Shown here in pieces: positions 1 to 11,540 of a stretch of 64,000 nucleotides of DNA (positions within the stretch are counted from its first letter, which is position 1; each line of letters starts with the position of its first letter). The stretch covers positions 360,820,001 through 360,884,000 of the forward strand of contig NC_092340.1 of NCBI RefSeq assembly GCF_046630445.1. Reading direction: 5' to 3'. The position numbers were made by a program, and so were the translations under genes. The notes under the pieces were generated by a model. The model was not told where the DNA came from and did not search any database. It saw nothing but the letters and a program-made list of their open reading frames with translations. Source of the DNA: Rutidosis leptorrhynchoides. Its lineage: Eukaryota; Streptophyta; Magnoliopsida; Asterales; Asteraceae.

Positions 1-421
1 ATTTTCGGATCACCTTTTATTTTAAAAATTACATAAGTTCGAATTTAACTTGCTTAATATCAATCGGAACATCAAACGAGTATTACAAGCATTTAATATT
101 TATTTTTTAATATACTTTATTTATATATGGAGAGATATTTTAAATAATAATTATTTTAATATCCTATTTTTATTTTATAAATTTTAATAACAACAACATA
201 TAATACTTCAAATTATATTTTGAATTATTATTTATATATACATACACACATATCTATTTACAATTTATTTTTTGTGAATCGTTGAGAGCAGTTGAAGGTC
301 AATTGAATATATGAACATCGTTTCAAAATTTTCTAGACTCAACATTACATACTTTGCTTATCGTGTCGGAAACATATAAAGATTAAGTTTAAATTTGGTC
401 AGAAATTCCCGGGTCGTCACA
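1..421 (-). mobile_element. Element C: start of an LTR (D/F-related group), truncated by the window edge
   Basis: Read on the minus strand, this begins at 421 with TGTGACGACCCGGGAATTTC. It then follows the first ~200 bp of element D's LTR closely: shared blocks include AAATTTAAACTTAAT, GATAAGCAAAGT and CAACGATTCAC. The boundary at 421 is exact because the sequence to its right matches the uninterrupted copy of element A's LTR at 19654 onward, while the sequence to its left does not. C therefore inserted into A's left LTR after A had landed. The next five bases (ATATA, 422-426) are the candidate target duplication; the matching copy lies outside the window. Whether C is a full element or a solo LTR cannot be told. 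Confidence 0.75.
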
Positions 422-1167
422 ATATATCAATCTGAAAGTGTTGCTGCAGTTTGTAATATCGAGACTAAATAAAAGTTACCCCTTGACACCTTGTACTGTC
501 AGTGTCGTTAAATCGTTATTATGTAACCAAAGACCAGAGGTCAAATGGTTAGAGACGTTACCCTCAATAGGCCTACTCATAATAATTAAGTTTGCGTTAT
601 ACCAAGCAATTAACGATATTACGGTGAGGATTTGCATGACAAAGCAAGACAACATAATAACATTTGAGTACTTGTGTCTAAATGTAAAACAGTTATAAAG
701 CAAGCATGTGTCTCACCCCAAAAGTTATAAACAGTTAAGTAAACAGTAAAAGTGGGGCTATGAAAATCACCACAAATAGCAGTTGAAGTATTCCACGAAA
801 GAAACGTAAGTAAAGGAAGTAAGTGACCGAGATATCAACCTAGAGGTATAACGTTTGGTCAATAAATGTCTAACAAACAAAGAGTATGTTTATTAATATA
901 ATGAATTATATTAATAGTGACAGTCCAAAATAGGAAGGTTTTAATTTATGGAAAGTTTATAAACACGTAATCAGATAAACTTTCGATTAACAACTTTCAA
1001 TTTGTAATGGCCTATTCAGGTCTAGGGGCTTGAGCTATAGGATCCTTTAAATCGGAAAAATACAAACTCTTCCATCCTAGAGTTTCGTAGACGCCACCCG
1101 TCAAGAAAGTTCAATGATCAAAAATAAATCTAATACGTTTATTTGTTTATGAAAATATTTACTCCCC

Positions 1168-1191
1168 AATATTATACGAAAGTATAATATT
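1168..1191. repeat. Perfect 10-bp stem-loop with GAAA loop in A's LTR
   Basis: The sequence AATATTATAC, GAAA, GTATAATATT forms a perfect 10-bp inverted repeat around a GAAA tetraloop. It is conserved without change in the other LTR copy (20391-20414), although flanking bases differ. Confidence 0.6.
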
Positions 1192-1606
1192 AATCGTATA
1201 TTAGAAATCGCGCGTATAGAAATATGACACTTTAAATAATTTACTTATATAATAAGTATATTATATAAGTTTGAATATATACATTAATTTATCTTAAAAA
1301 ATTAATCTTATATTAAAAGTGTTATAAGTTTAATTAGATAGGAAATTAAATATACATGATTAGGTAAGTATTCAATTAGGTTTTATATTATTATTTACTA
1401 ATAACAATGTTTGATTAAGTATTGATTAATTTTTATATTATATATGTATTATATATGTTTATGTAAAAACAAATATACTAATACACGCTAATTGGATAAT
1501 TAATTCATTAAATATTATAATCATAATATTTATAAACTTAGTTAATTATACAAATCAGTATGATATTTCATAAAATAATTTTATCATGTTTTTGTATTTG
1601 TTTCCC

Positions 1607-1708
<102 letters not shown>

Positions 1709-2584
1709 TCGGTTTATATTAATCAAAGTTAATTAGGTAATAAATATCAAATTGACCTAAATAAATAATTTAATATTTTTCTACAGGTTTTATATTCTGT
1801 AAAAATGTTATAAAAATTATTAAATTAAATTTTATACCGAAATATTATTTATTTAATGTTTTCTAATCATTTAACCATTCTATTTGGCCTATAATTAAAT
1901 AAATAAAAAAACAAATTTAAAATTAATTTACACATTTTTTTGAGTATCTAGTAATCCTACTAATCATATAAAATTTTTATAAAAACAGATTTAATACATG
2001 TTTGTATTTATTTTGTATTTCCTTTATTAATCTTCTCGGTTTAGAATAAAACACAAGTAAATTCTATTTAAATACTATATCGGCACATATATTTACTTTT
2101 ATAATTTTCACAGCCTTTTACAAGTGTGATAATCTCATAAAAAAATTTATAATTATTTTTATTACTGTTTAATATTTTATTACGAATTTTATATGGTTTT
2201 CGTGTTTAATTAGTACTTAATTCGTAATTAACTATAAATAATATTCCAAAACTTATAATAATTATTTTTATAAGTACTACTACCGTTCTAAATAATTTCC
2301 AAATAAATACTACTGATATGAATATTTATTAACAATTTAAAATAACAATTGGCTAAAAAATACAAGAAATAAATAAAATGAATAAAAATAAATAAAAAAT
2401 GAAAAGGAAAGATTACCTCAAGAGTTCTTCAGGTTTTTAGAGAGTGGAAAGAGTTAAGTGTGTGCAAACAAATTGGTTCTCAAGCCCATGTATTTATAGT
2501 TGGAATTTGAAATAAAATATACAAGAAAAAAAATATAAAATTACTAGTGTTTTGCTAATGGGATTTTATAAAAAAAAAATAAAA

Positions 2585-2668
2585 ATAGCCACCCTATGAA
2601 TTAAATTCTAAACTAGCCACCTCATGAATTAAATACTAAAAGTAGCCACCCCATTTTAATTTTTAAAT
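2585..2668. repeat. ~30-bp tandem repeat with TAGCCACC core in A's LTR
   Basis: Three imperfect units of the type TAGCCACCYYATGAATTAAA, also present in the right LTR copy at about 21760-21835. It lies close to the start of the LTR in element orientation. Confidence 0.65.
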
Positions 2669-2704
2669 AAAAGCAAAAGTGGTTTTATTTATTTATTTAT
2701 TTAT

Positions 2705-3631
2705 TTATCTCTTTTTTAGTTTGGTCCACGAACTCCATTGTTCTTCTATGAAATGCATTTTATCATCAATGCGGAGGTCTTCCAAAGGAATAATAAGAGT
2801 GTCATCAACGAGACACTTTTTAAGATTTGAGACATGAAATACGTCGTGTATGCTGCTAAGTTCAGCAGATAGTTCTAATCGATAAGCTACGGGGCCAATC
2901 CTTTCAATAATTTTGAAAGGACCAACGAAACGTGGGTTAAGTTTGCTTCGTTTACCAAAATGGACGACGCCTGTCCAAGGAGATACTTTCAACATAACTT
3001 TATCACCAACTTGGAATTCCAAATCTTTCCGACGTTTATTAGCATAGTTCTTCTGTCGGCTGCGGGCAGTTTTTAATCGTTTCTTAATCAGAACTATCTT
3101 TTCGGTTGTCCCATGTATGATTTTCGGACCGATTAACTGTCCGTCCTCTAATTCATCCCAGCACAGTGGGGATCTACATTTTCGTCGTGCAGCCTTAATA
3201 CTTGAGTGGTAACTGTTATTGTAAGAGAATTCAGCCAAAGGCAAATGTCTATCCTAGCCTTTGCCGAAGTCGATAACACAAGCTCGAAGCATATATTCCA
3301 TCGTTTAAATGGTTTGTTCACTTTGACCATCGGTTTGCGGATGATAAGCAGTACTCATGTCGAGTTGAGTTCCAAGAGCGGTTTATAAGGATTTCCAGAA
3401 TCTGGAAGTGAATCTACTGTCGCGATCAGATATGATTGACATAGGAACACCATGACGAGAGACAATTTATTTGATATACAGTTGTGACAATCTCTCCATC
3501 TTTTCGGTTTCCTTGATCAGTAAGAAATGAGTAGATTTAGTAAGACGATCTACTATGACCCATATAGTATCATTGCCACTAGAAGTCTTGGGCAATTTAG
3601 TAATAAAGTCCATAGCGATACATTCCCACTT
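2705..3631 (-). pseudogene. Element A integrase (core and C-terminal part), broken
   Basis: The integrase core is readable (…[10 protein letters not shown]…, then …[16 protein letters not shown]…, …[14 protein letters not shown]…) but carries in-frame stops. These include a CAA-to-TAA type stop in the WKSLQ block near 3387, another after GQSEQTI near 3302, and a TGG-to-TAG type stop near 3262. The C-terminal part (3244 to 2705) is open and ends in the GPY/F block [16 protein letters not shown] and the [10 protein letters not shown] motif. The chromodomain seen in B's integrase (VRWNTGRGPEFTWERE) is missing here: the frame ends about 15 codons after FIEE, right at the LTR edge. The enzyme would have inserted cDNA into chromosomes; this copy cannot. 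Confidence 0.85.
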
Positions 3632-5199
3632 CTACTGCGAAATATCCGATTGTTGCAGTAAACCAGACGGCTTTTGATGCTCGGCCTTAACTTTTAAACA
3701 AGTAAGACACTTGCTCACATATTCAGCAATATCAGATTTCAGATTAGGCCACCAATAGAATTCTTTAACGTCGTGATACATCTTACTGGAGCGTGGGTGA
3801 ATAGAATATCTAGTCTTATGCGCTTCATCCAAGACTAGCTTTCGCAGATTTCTGAATTGAGGAACCCATATACGGTTGTTGTAATAACGTGTTCCGATTT
3901 CCTTGATTTGTAGTTGGTTTTCAAAACCTGAAGGTCCTTCATGCTCGATATTTTCTTGCTTTATAGCTTCTAGTTGTGCTTCTCGAATTTTAGTTGTCAG
4001 ATTTGTTTGAATGATCATATTCAAAGCTCGCACCCAGATAGGATTGACTTGATCCTTTCGGCTGAGTGCATCGGCAACAACATTTGCCTTACCATGATGG
4101 TACTTTAGTTCACAGTTGTAGTCATTTAGTAACTCGACCCAACGTCTTTGTCTCATGTTCAATTGCTTTTGATCAAAGATGTGCTGGAGACTCTTATGAT
4201 CGGTGAATATGGTGAATTTGATTTCATAAAGATAGTGTTGCCACATCTTTAATGCGAATACTATAGCTCCTAGTTCCAAGTCATGAGTAGTATAGTTCTT
4301 CTCATGCTTCTTTAATTGTCTGGATGCATATGCAATGACTTTCTGGCGTTGCATTAACACACACCCAAAACCTTGGTTTGAAGCATCACAATAGACTACG
4401 AAGTCTTCAGTTCCGTCGGGTAGTGATAAGATTGGAGCGGTAGTCAACTTTTCTTTCAAGGTCTGAAACGCAGATTCTTGTTCACTAGACCACTCAAACT
4501 TTTTATCCTTATGAGTCAACTTTGTGAGTGGTTTGGCAAGAACGAAGAAATCTTTGATAAATCTCCGATAATAATCGGCAAGTCCTAGGAACTGACGAAT
4601 GTGCTTCACGTTCTTAGGTGTTTTCTAGTTCTGAATAGCCGTGATCTTCGCGAGGTCAACATGTATTCCATCACTGTCAACTACATGTCCCAAAAACTGA
4701 ACAGTCTTCAACCAAAAATCACACTTGGAGAACTTAGGATACAACTGTTCCTTCTTTAATAATTTCAGAATTTGTTGGAGGTGTTGTTCGTGTTCTTTCT
4801 CACTCTTAGAGTAGATGAGAATATCATCGATGAAAACAATAACAAACTTATCGAGATAAGGCTTGCATACACGATTCATGAGATCCATGAATACAGCAGG
4901 AGTGTTAGTTAACCCAAAGGGCATTACCAAAAATTCGTAATATCCGTAACGAGTCCGGAAGGCAGTCTTGGAAACATCGGATTCCTTAACTTTAAGTTGT
5001 TGATATCCGGATCTTAGGTCAATCTAGGAATAGATGCTTGATCCTTGTAACTGATCAAACAAGTCATCGATTCTAGGGAGATGATAACGATTCTTGACGG
5101 CCAACTTGTTTAGTTCACGGTAGTCGATGCACATCCTCATTGAACCATCTTTCTTTTTAACGAACAATATAGGTGCTCCCCACGGTGATGAGCTAGGAC
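3632..5199 (-). pseudogene. Element A reverse transcriptase, RNase H and integrase N-terminus, broken
   Basis: RT starts at [17 protein letters not shown] (just left of the MITE) and includes [15 protein letters not shown] and the catalytic FIDDILIYS (near 4820). RNase H follows with YCDASNQGFG, THDLELGAIVFAL and TDHKSLQHI. The integrase zinc-binding region follows with H…H and CLTCLK, the two cysteines of the HHCC motif. Stops interrupt one otherwise continuous frame: AAG to TAG at 5024-5026 (SKIDLR), TGG to TAG at 4625-4627 and TGG to TAG at 3632-3634. Assignments of the original codons come from the usual Ty3/gypsy consensus. The frame continues across the hAT-like MITE into GFIRPS at 5604. 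Confidence 0.9.
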
Positions 5200-5611
5200 C
5201 AGTTTCGTAAATCTCCCGAGATCTCCCTGAGATCTCCCCCGAGATCTCGTTTTTAGAAGGCAACTGAGACGAGATGTTCATCTCCAGAGATTTATCGGTC
5301 AACGGGGTCAAACTTAGTCAAAGCGACGATTTCTAGGATTTTTTTGCTAATTTGTAAGATTTTCATGTAAAATTCGTAATTTCTAAGATTTTCTCGCTCA
5401 TTTCTCGGATATTGTTGTAAAATCTCGTAAAAACGTATATAAATATACATATATTTATGTTTTTATGTATATTTTTATTAATAAAACTATAAAGTCAACG
5501 TAAGTCAACATCCAAGATCTCCCCCGAGATTATTCCGAGATGTCGAGATCTCCCTATAAAAGTCCAAACGAGATCTCCCCGAGATCCGAATTCTCCAACC
5601 TTGGCTAGGAC
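5192..5611. mobile_element. hAT-like MITE 1 (5200-5603) with 8-bp target duplication
   Basis: A 404-bp insertion splits the RT codons of element A between GFIRPS and SSPWGAP. It is flanked by the perfect 8-bp duplication GCTAGGAC (5192-5199 and 5604-5611), the length typical of hAT elements. Ends read CAGTTTCGTAAATC on the left and, reversed, CAAGGTTGGAGAAT on the right. Both subterminal regions carry repeated CGAGATCTCCCC motifs. There is no transposase. Removing it restores the reading frame exactly. Confidence 0.8.
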
Positions 5612-6368
5612 GAATGAATCCTTTCTCTAAGAGTTCTTGTAGCTGAATGGATAATTCCTTCATTTCAGATGGAGCTAATCGGTATGGTACCTTTGCAACA
5701 GGTGAATCACCGGGAGTTAAATCGATTTGAAACTCAACTTGTCTTTGAGGTGGAAGACCAGGGAGTTCCTCAGGAAAAACTTCAGGAAATTCTCTAACCA
5801 CCGGAACATCTTCAAGTCGTTTCTCTTCCGGTTTGACTTCCTTAACATTAGCCAAAATGGCTTGATATCCTTTCATCAGGTACTTTCGGGTTTTGATACA
5901 AGATATAATGTTAAGTTTACAACCACTCTTTTCTCCTTGTACGACTAAGGTTTCTCCATTTTCGAGAGGTATATTAAAAGTCTTATCATAACACATTATT
6001 CCCGCTTTTAATGGTCTCAACCAATTCATTCCTACAACTACATCAAAGCTTCCTAACTCGACTGGCAACAAGTCAATCTTAAAGAGTTTATCGGCTAAGA
6101 TTAAGTCATAGTTTTTGAAAATTTTGTCTACTTTCATAACCTTTCAGTTTGCTACTTCTACGAGACACTTAGCATTTAGGATACTTGATTTTTCAGCAAA
6201 TAAAGTACAGAAATCAGTAGACACATAACTTCTATCGGCACCAGTATCGAATAAAACGGTAGCATAACAATTTTTAACAAGAAACGTACCCGTTATAATT
6301 TCATCATCCTCATGGGCTTCTCCGGTAGTCATGACAAAAGCTCTTCCCTTAGCACTACCAGCTGTTAC
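5612..6368 (-). pseudogene. Element A aspartic protease and linker to RT
   Basis: The catalytic motif is present as FDTGADRSYVS (D of DTG near 6248-6246). It is followed by the LLPVELGSFDVVVGMNWL block typical of plant chromovirus proteases, and by the FPEVFPEELPGLPP linker leading into RT. One nonsense codon (TGA, 6144-6146) separates the protease core from the rest, where the family normally has Gly. The frame is otherwise continuous from 6434 to 5604. Confidence 0.85.
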
Positions 6369-7367
6369 AGTATTGTTCTTAGGATAGTTGTTCTTGTAAT
6401 GTCCCTTTTCTCCACAACCGTAACAAGTAGGCATGGTTGGAGTTGTATTTGCAGCAGGTAGAACAACTTTTCAATTCTTGGTCGAGTGACCAATCTTCTT
6501 ACATCTTCCACACACAGCAGTGCACAACCCATGATGATGTCTATCACAACGTTTGCATAGAGGATTTGTTCCAACATAACCACCTTTTGTAGTATCACCA
6601 ACCTTCTTGTTTGAATTCTAACCTGAACCTTGAGTAGGCTCAAACTTTCTTTTGTTATCAGTAGCCTTTACTTCGGTTTGTTTTTCCTTTGCATTTCTTC
6701 TCGCAGCCATAACCAGATTTTGGGTCATCAACATCGTAGCCTCAATGGTTTCTTTACCAGCAGATATAACATTCCCCTGGATTTAAGGAGGAAGATCGAT
6801 GATATACTTTTCAATCTTCTTGCTCTCAGGAGTAACCATACTAGGGCATAGAGCAGCTAGCTCTAGAAATCAGTTGTTGTATTCTTCAACTTCAAGATTT
6901 TTCATTCTTAACTCCCAGAATTCGACTTCAAATTTCTGGACTTGATTCCTGGGACAATACTTTCCAGCCAGCATGGTTTTTAATGTTTCCCATGGTATGG
7001 CTAGGGCAGCAGTCCATCCAACTTTACCAGCATATGCAGTCCACCAAGTTAAAGCTCTACCTGATAGAGTTCCAGTAGCATACTTGACCTTGTCAGCTTC
7101 ACCGCAGTTACACAGACGAAACACAGATTCCATCTTTTCGAACCAACGGTTTAGTTCAATTGGTCCTTCAGTTCCTTTATAGCTTGGTGGCTTACAATTC
7201 ATAAATTCTTTATGTGAGCATGAGTTCGGAGGGTTTCAGTTTTCGTTATTGTTGTTTTGATTATTGTTGTTGCCTTGAGCGGCAGCAAGGAGTTGTTGAA
7301 ATTGTTCACTTGTGAGAGTAATGTTGGAAGAGTTGGTATTGTCATTTGGTTGTCGTTCTCCAGCCAT
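6369..7367 (-). pseudogene. Element A gag, broken
   Basis: The start codon is at 7365-7367 (MAGERQPNDN…, an Asn-rich N-terminus), followed by the capsid-type block KYATGTLSGRALTWW and WETLKTMLAGKYCP. A knuckle-like Cys/His region lies near 6480-6570 (CKRC, CGRCKKIGH). A final CCHC knuckle at 6381-6425 reads CYGCGEKGHYKNNYP; its last Cys has become Tyr. Several in-frame stops lie near 7240, 6870, 6785, 6620 and 6470. Gag would form the virus-like particle and bind the RNA. Confidence 0.85.
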
Positions 7368-7821
7368 TATTTCTTCAATACATAATTACAGTATTAGTTG
7401 AAGAGTTATGGTGCGAATAAGCTTGCAAAGTAACAACACTCAAATGGATAATAAAAAGGTAGTATAGGTTAGTTAGTGATAATGATGGTGAAGCAAGTGG
7501 TAAATTGGGTGTGCGGACAGATCCTTTTAGCATCGGGTCTTTCGGTGTCTGAAACGATGATTGAGTGATGACTAGGCATCTTATAAAAAGGAGAAAGAAT
7601 ACTTAGGTAGATTCTAAGGCACAGTAAAGGCAAGATATAAGGGGAGCATAGTAAGGAAAGCATAGAGATGATAGCAATTAATACTAAGGCAAGAATATAG
7701 ACAAATAAGAAAGGCACTTAAACTAAGGAAGGAAAGGTTATAATCCTAAAGATTGCTAAGGTACCTAACTAGCACATAAGGTACACATAAAATGCAATCT
7801 TGGTTCTCTACAATAGCCTGG
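7368..7821 (-). other. Element A 5' leader
   Basis: Untranslated leader between the PBS and the gag start. I see no coding sequence; the 82-codon open stretch at 7469-7717 has no recognisable features. Confidence 0.6.
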
Positions 7822-7833
7822 GCTCTGATACCA
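7822..7833 (-). promoter_or_regulatory. Element A primer-binding site (initiator tRNA-Met type)
   Basis: Minus strand TGGTATCAGAGC, the standard plant LTR-retrotransposon PBS complementary to the 3' end of initiator tRNA-Met. It lies three bases from the LTR edge at 7837 (TGTCACACCCC). Confidence 0.9.
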
Positions 7834-7836
7834 CTC

Positions 7837-8184
7837 TGTCACACCCCCAAATATGGCCAGGGGTATTTGTGACCATTCATATCATAACACAAATGTATAA
7901 CGAGAACGACTTTATATGAGACGTTTTGAAATAAACCTTTATTAATAAAACAGCGGAAGCATTAAGAGTGTTTACATCAAATCCAAACTGAAATAGTAAT
8001 AGTTTTAAAATGCAAAGTAAATGTAATGAAATGAAGACTCCATGCAGCAGCATTCAATTCATCAAATAGCAGTCATATCAATCATCTTATTCGTCACCTG
8101 AGACAAAACATGCTTAAAGTGTCAACCAAAAAGGTTGAGTGAAGTTCATAGGTTTATATAATATGCATTAGACCACAAGATTTA
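7837..8184 (-). repeat. 5' LTR of element A, first segment (before nested B)
   Basis: Begins TGTCACACCCCC next to the PBS and stops at 8184, where element B begins. It continues at 19633. The last five bases (ATTTA, 8180-8184) are B's target duplication. Confidence 0.85.
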
Positions 8185-9229
8185 TGTGACGACTCCGTCA
8201 AAACACTTAACGGCTCCGTCACTTGGTCCCACAGCTTGATCGAAACTCTATATGAATTTAATAAAACAACCTTGCACTCTTTATTTAAAAATGATTTCCT
8301 ATAAAGGAAATCTACTAAAATGTATAAGTTTAGAAAAACTATACAATAATACTTTAACCAAAAGTTGACCAAAATAAAGTCAACAAACAACCACTTTTTA
8401 ATGTAACAAAATAGAATGCAAGTTAATGTTTAACAAAAGCTGCCATCATAAATATGCAGACTCTCTAAGCACAGCGGAAGCAATCAATCATGAACCTGAG
8501 AATAAAACATGCGAGTAACTGTCAACAAAAATGTTGAGTGAATTATAGGTTTAATATTGCAAACAATATTTAATTTAAACAATAAAAATTTATGTTTGAA
8601 AACATAAAAACTCCTTTTTGAACCACCAAATTATATGCTAGAAAACATATAATAAAACATTATTCCATTTTCCGTGAGCCACCTGGTAACCACTTAACCA
8701 TTTATTTACCCTTGCCAAACACAATAAATAATATACACCGAACAAGTGTATCTACAACAAAATACGAAGTACTAAACATTCCGATAACAAATTGCTAGCG
8801 CGACTAGCTCGAAATGGGGTTGTCAAACCCGATAGATCTATCCATAGGATTCGCGTTCACCAGTAGAAACCAGTGATTACAGTTACCAGACTAGGGAATA
8901 TTTTTGTTCAACTCACAATGAATAATTTTAAACCAACTTCCACTTGTCCAAAATATAAAATAAATTGCATGTATTCTCATCCCAAAAGATTTAAATAGAA
9001 AAATGGGACTATAACTCACCTTATTAGCAAACGAAGTAACCACACAATTATGCGAACAGCAAATGAAGTAAAGTGATCATGAATGATCACAACGCCGACC
9101 TATAAATAAAGCAGGTCGATATAAATAACTAACTTAGGTCAAGTCTTAGTATGATAGCTATTGTACATGTTGCAAGTAGACATAGAATAACACTCGGCAA
9201 GCATCGGTTTGACTGGAACAGCATACAGA

Positions 9230-9375
9230 CACACACTTTCTATTTTTAGAAAGTTTCTATTTTTAGCAGGTTTCCATTTTTGGAAAGTTTTCTATTTTAG
9301 GAAAGTTTCTATTTTTGGAAAGTTTCTATTTTTGGAAAGTTTCTATTTTTGGAAAGTTTCCAAATTTAGAAAGTT
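9230..9375. repeat. 17-bp minisatellite in B's left LTR
   Basis: Unit GGAAAGTTTCTATTTTT and variants. The left LTR has two more perfect units than the right (17440-17535), which accounts exactly for the 34-bp size difference between the LTRs. Confidence 0.9.
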
Positions 9376-9405
9376 TTTAAGTTAGGAAAGTTTCCTTATT
9401 TAGAA

Positions 9406-9480
9406 AGTCAACAGAAGTCAACTAAAAGTCAAAGTCAACCGAAAGTCAACTCAAAAGTCAACTTAGTCAAACGTAGTCAA
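9406..9480 (-). promoter_or_regulatory. Cluster of eight W-boxes in B's LTR (left copy)
   Basis: Eight AGTCAA (TTGACT on the element's sense strand) occur in 75 bp. TTGAC(C/T) is the W-box bound by WRKY factors. The same cluster is at 17572-17646. Function is inferred from the motif only. Confidence 0.6.
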
Positions 9481-11461
9481 CATTAATTTTAAAAGTGTAA
9501 GTTATAATAATAACATAAGTTATAATGTTTATTAAAGTTAAATATGAACAATTATGTCATAACATAAGTTTAATTAAATTAAAATGATTTATTAAAGTTA
9601 ACATAAGTTTAAATGATATAATTAATATAACATAAGTATTTAATTAATTAATTAAATATTAATCATAATATAAGTATTATTAATTAATAATAGATTTTAA
9701 ATCACCTCGAAGGTATTATTAATTAATAATGAATTATTAATCATATCATAAGTTTCTAATTATAATTATTAAATCATAAGTATTTAATAATTAAATTATA
9801 ATTAAATAATAACTAAGCCTTATAATAATTAAATAATTAATTAATCCTTATTATAAGTCTAATAATAATAATCTCATAATATAAGTTTAATACTTATCAT
9901 AAGTATTTTCCCATTAATAATAAAAGTATTATTAATCATAAGTTTAATTAAATCATAAGTAATTAATAAATGATATAATAAATATATCATAAGTCTTAAA
10001 TTAAATTAATTACTTCTTATATCATAAGTAATTTATTAATAATGAAAATCATTATTTTTATCATAAGTCATATTTAATAACCATAAGTTTTAATTAAAAG
10101 TTCATCGGGTCATAACTTGAGCCCCGGGAATCAGTTTTCGGCGAGCCTTATATATATCTTCGCCTAACCAATCCACCCGACACACTAGTGTGCTCAAGAA
10201 CATCCCAAGAACAGTCACCAAGTCGTGACTTACAGCTCTTAATCAGTTTGGACCTTTAATCCGCTCAAAACGTGTTTTTAGTCATAACGGGTGATCCGTG
10301 GCTCGGATTTCGATGACCCGAACATGAAAGTTCATCCCATCATCAATCCTAACACACTAGTACACCCTAAGGACTCTAAAAATGACCACAAAGTCGGACC
10401 ATAACTGAACCAATTCGTTTTCATGATTTAATCTTAACAAAACACCAATTTAAGCATATCTTAAGCTCCGGGAATCGAAACGACATGAATCCGGAGTCTA
10501 AAATTAATGTCTTGATGAGAGGAACTCATTTATATACTATATTTTATGATCAACATCAGTTAAAATATCAGAAACACACGAAAAAGCTGCTGTTCCAATT
10601 TTATCAAACCGAAAAATATGCAATCGAGTAATTCTACGAACACAATCAACATTACAACAACTAATAATCATCATACTAATAAAATATAATCAAAATACAG
10701 AAAAATAAAGAAAAATTAAAAAAATCTAGGGTTAGGGTTTATACCCTAATCAATAATCAAGAGATGTTAACTTGTAGAGAAGAACGTGTAGAATCCGATT
10801 ATGCAATCTATTTGATGATCCATGCAAGATTAGATGAAGATGATGATGATTTGGTGGAGCTAGGGTGACGGCTCAAAAAAAAATAGAAGAGGAGGAAGAA
10901 AATAAAATGGGAGTAATTAGGTTTGAGAGGAAATGCTAGTGTTTAGAAAATGAAAAATGGAATAATGAAATAAAATCACAAACCACCCCCTCCCTAAGGG
11001 AATTTTAGGCCAACAACTGAATGGGGTGGGCCCCACATGGCCCACAATGATAAATATGTAATTTCTTTTAGCCCGAACGCCCGATCGAAGCCCGAAACGC
11101 GAAAACGCTACTACGCGATTGATTTTTCGAAGAGATAATAAGTACGCGACGAATAAAATATATAAACACTATATATAATCATATGACATCAAAATATCAT
11201 ATTTAAAATAATTAGGACTTAAAAATTCCAAAAGTTCGACCGTTGGTTTGAAAACCGAAAAGATTCGCCGGATAGAAATCCGCGACTCGTAGGAACGTAT
11301 AATTTAAAGATATGAATACAAATATTCATATAACACATAATAATTAATATATTATTACAAAAATAATAATATAGGTCATAGAAATGACGTGGTACGAAAA
11401 ATAATTAACGGTCGTTAAATAATTAACGGCAAAAGATAACGGAAAAAGTAGGGTCGTTACA

Positions 11462-11500
11462 GTACCTTCCCGTTACGGAAATTTCGTCCCGAAATTTAAG
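11462..11500 (-). promoter_or_regulatory. Element B polypurine-tract region
   Basis: On the minus strand TTTCGGGACGAAATTT is followed by CCGTAACGGGAAGGTAC and then the LTR (TGTAACGACC). The same arrangement, ending CTTTAACGGGTAGGTAC, precedes D's 3' LTR at 52013. That marks the plus-strand priming site and links B to D. Confidence 0.65.
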
Positions 11501-11540
11501 CAGGTGCAGGGGTTAACTCAGAATCTGGGAACAAATGCGG

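Larger units (their letters stand above)
8185..11461 (-). repeat. 3' LTR of element B (3277 bp)
   Basis: Nearly identical to 16385-19627. From the element's 3' side it holds a 17-bp minisatellite, a W-box cluster and an AT-rich tract (9490-10100) with very frequent ATAAGT motifs. Next come a telomere-like TAGGGTTAGGGTTTA stretch (10727-10742) and a more GC-rich start. I see no coding sequence. Confidence 0.95.

Noticed and set aside
438-703. Overlapping plus and minus ORFs at the left of A's LTR
   Set aside because: Shadow ORFs in repeat DNA; the right LTR copy has disrupted frames.
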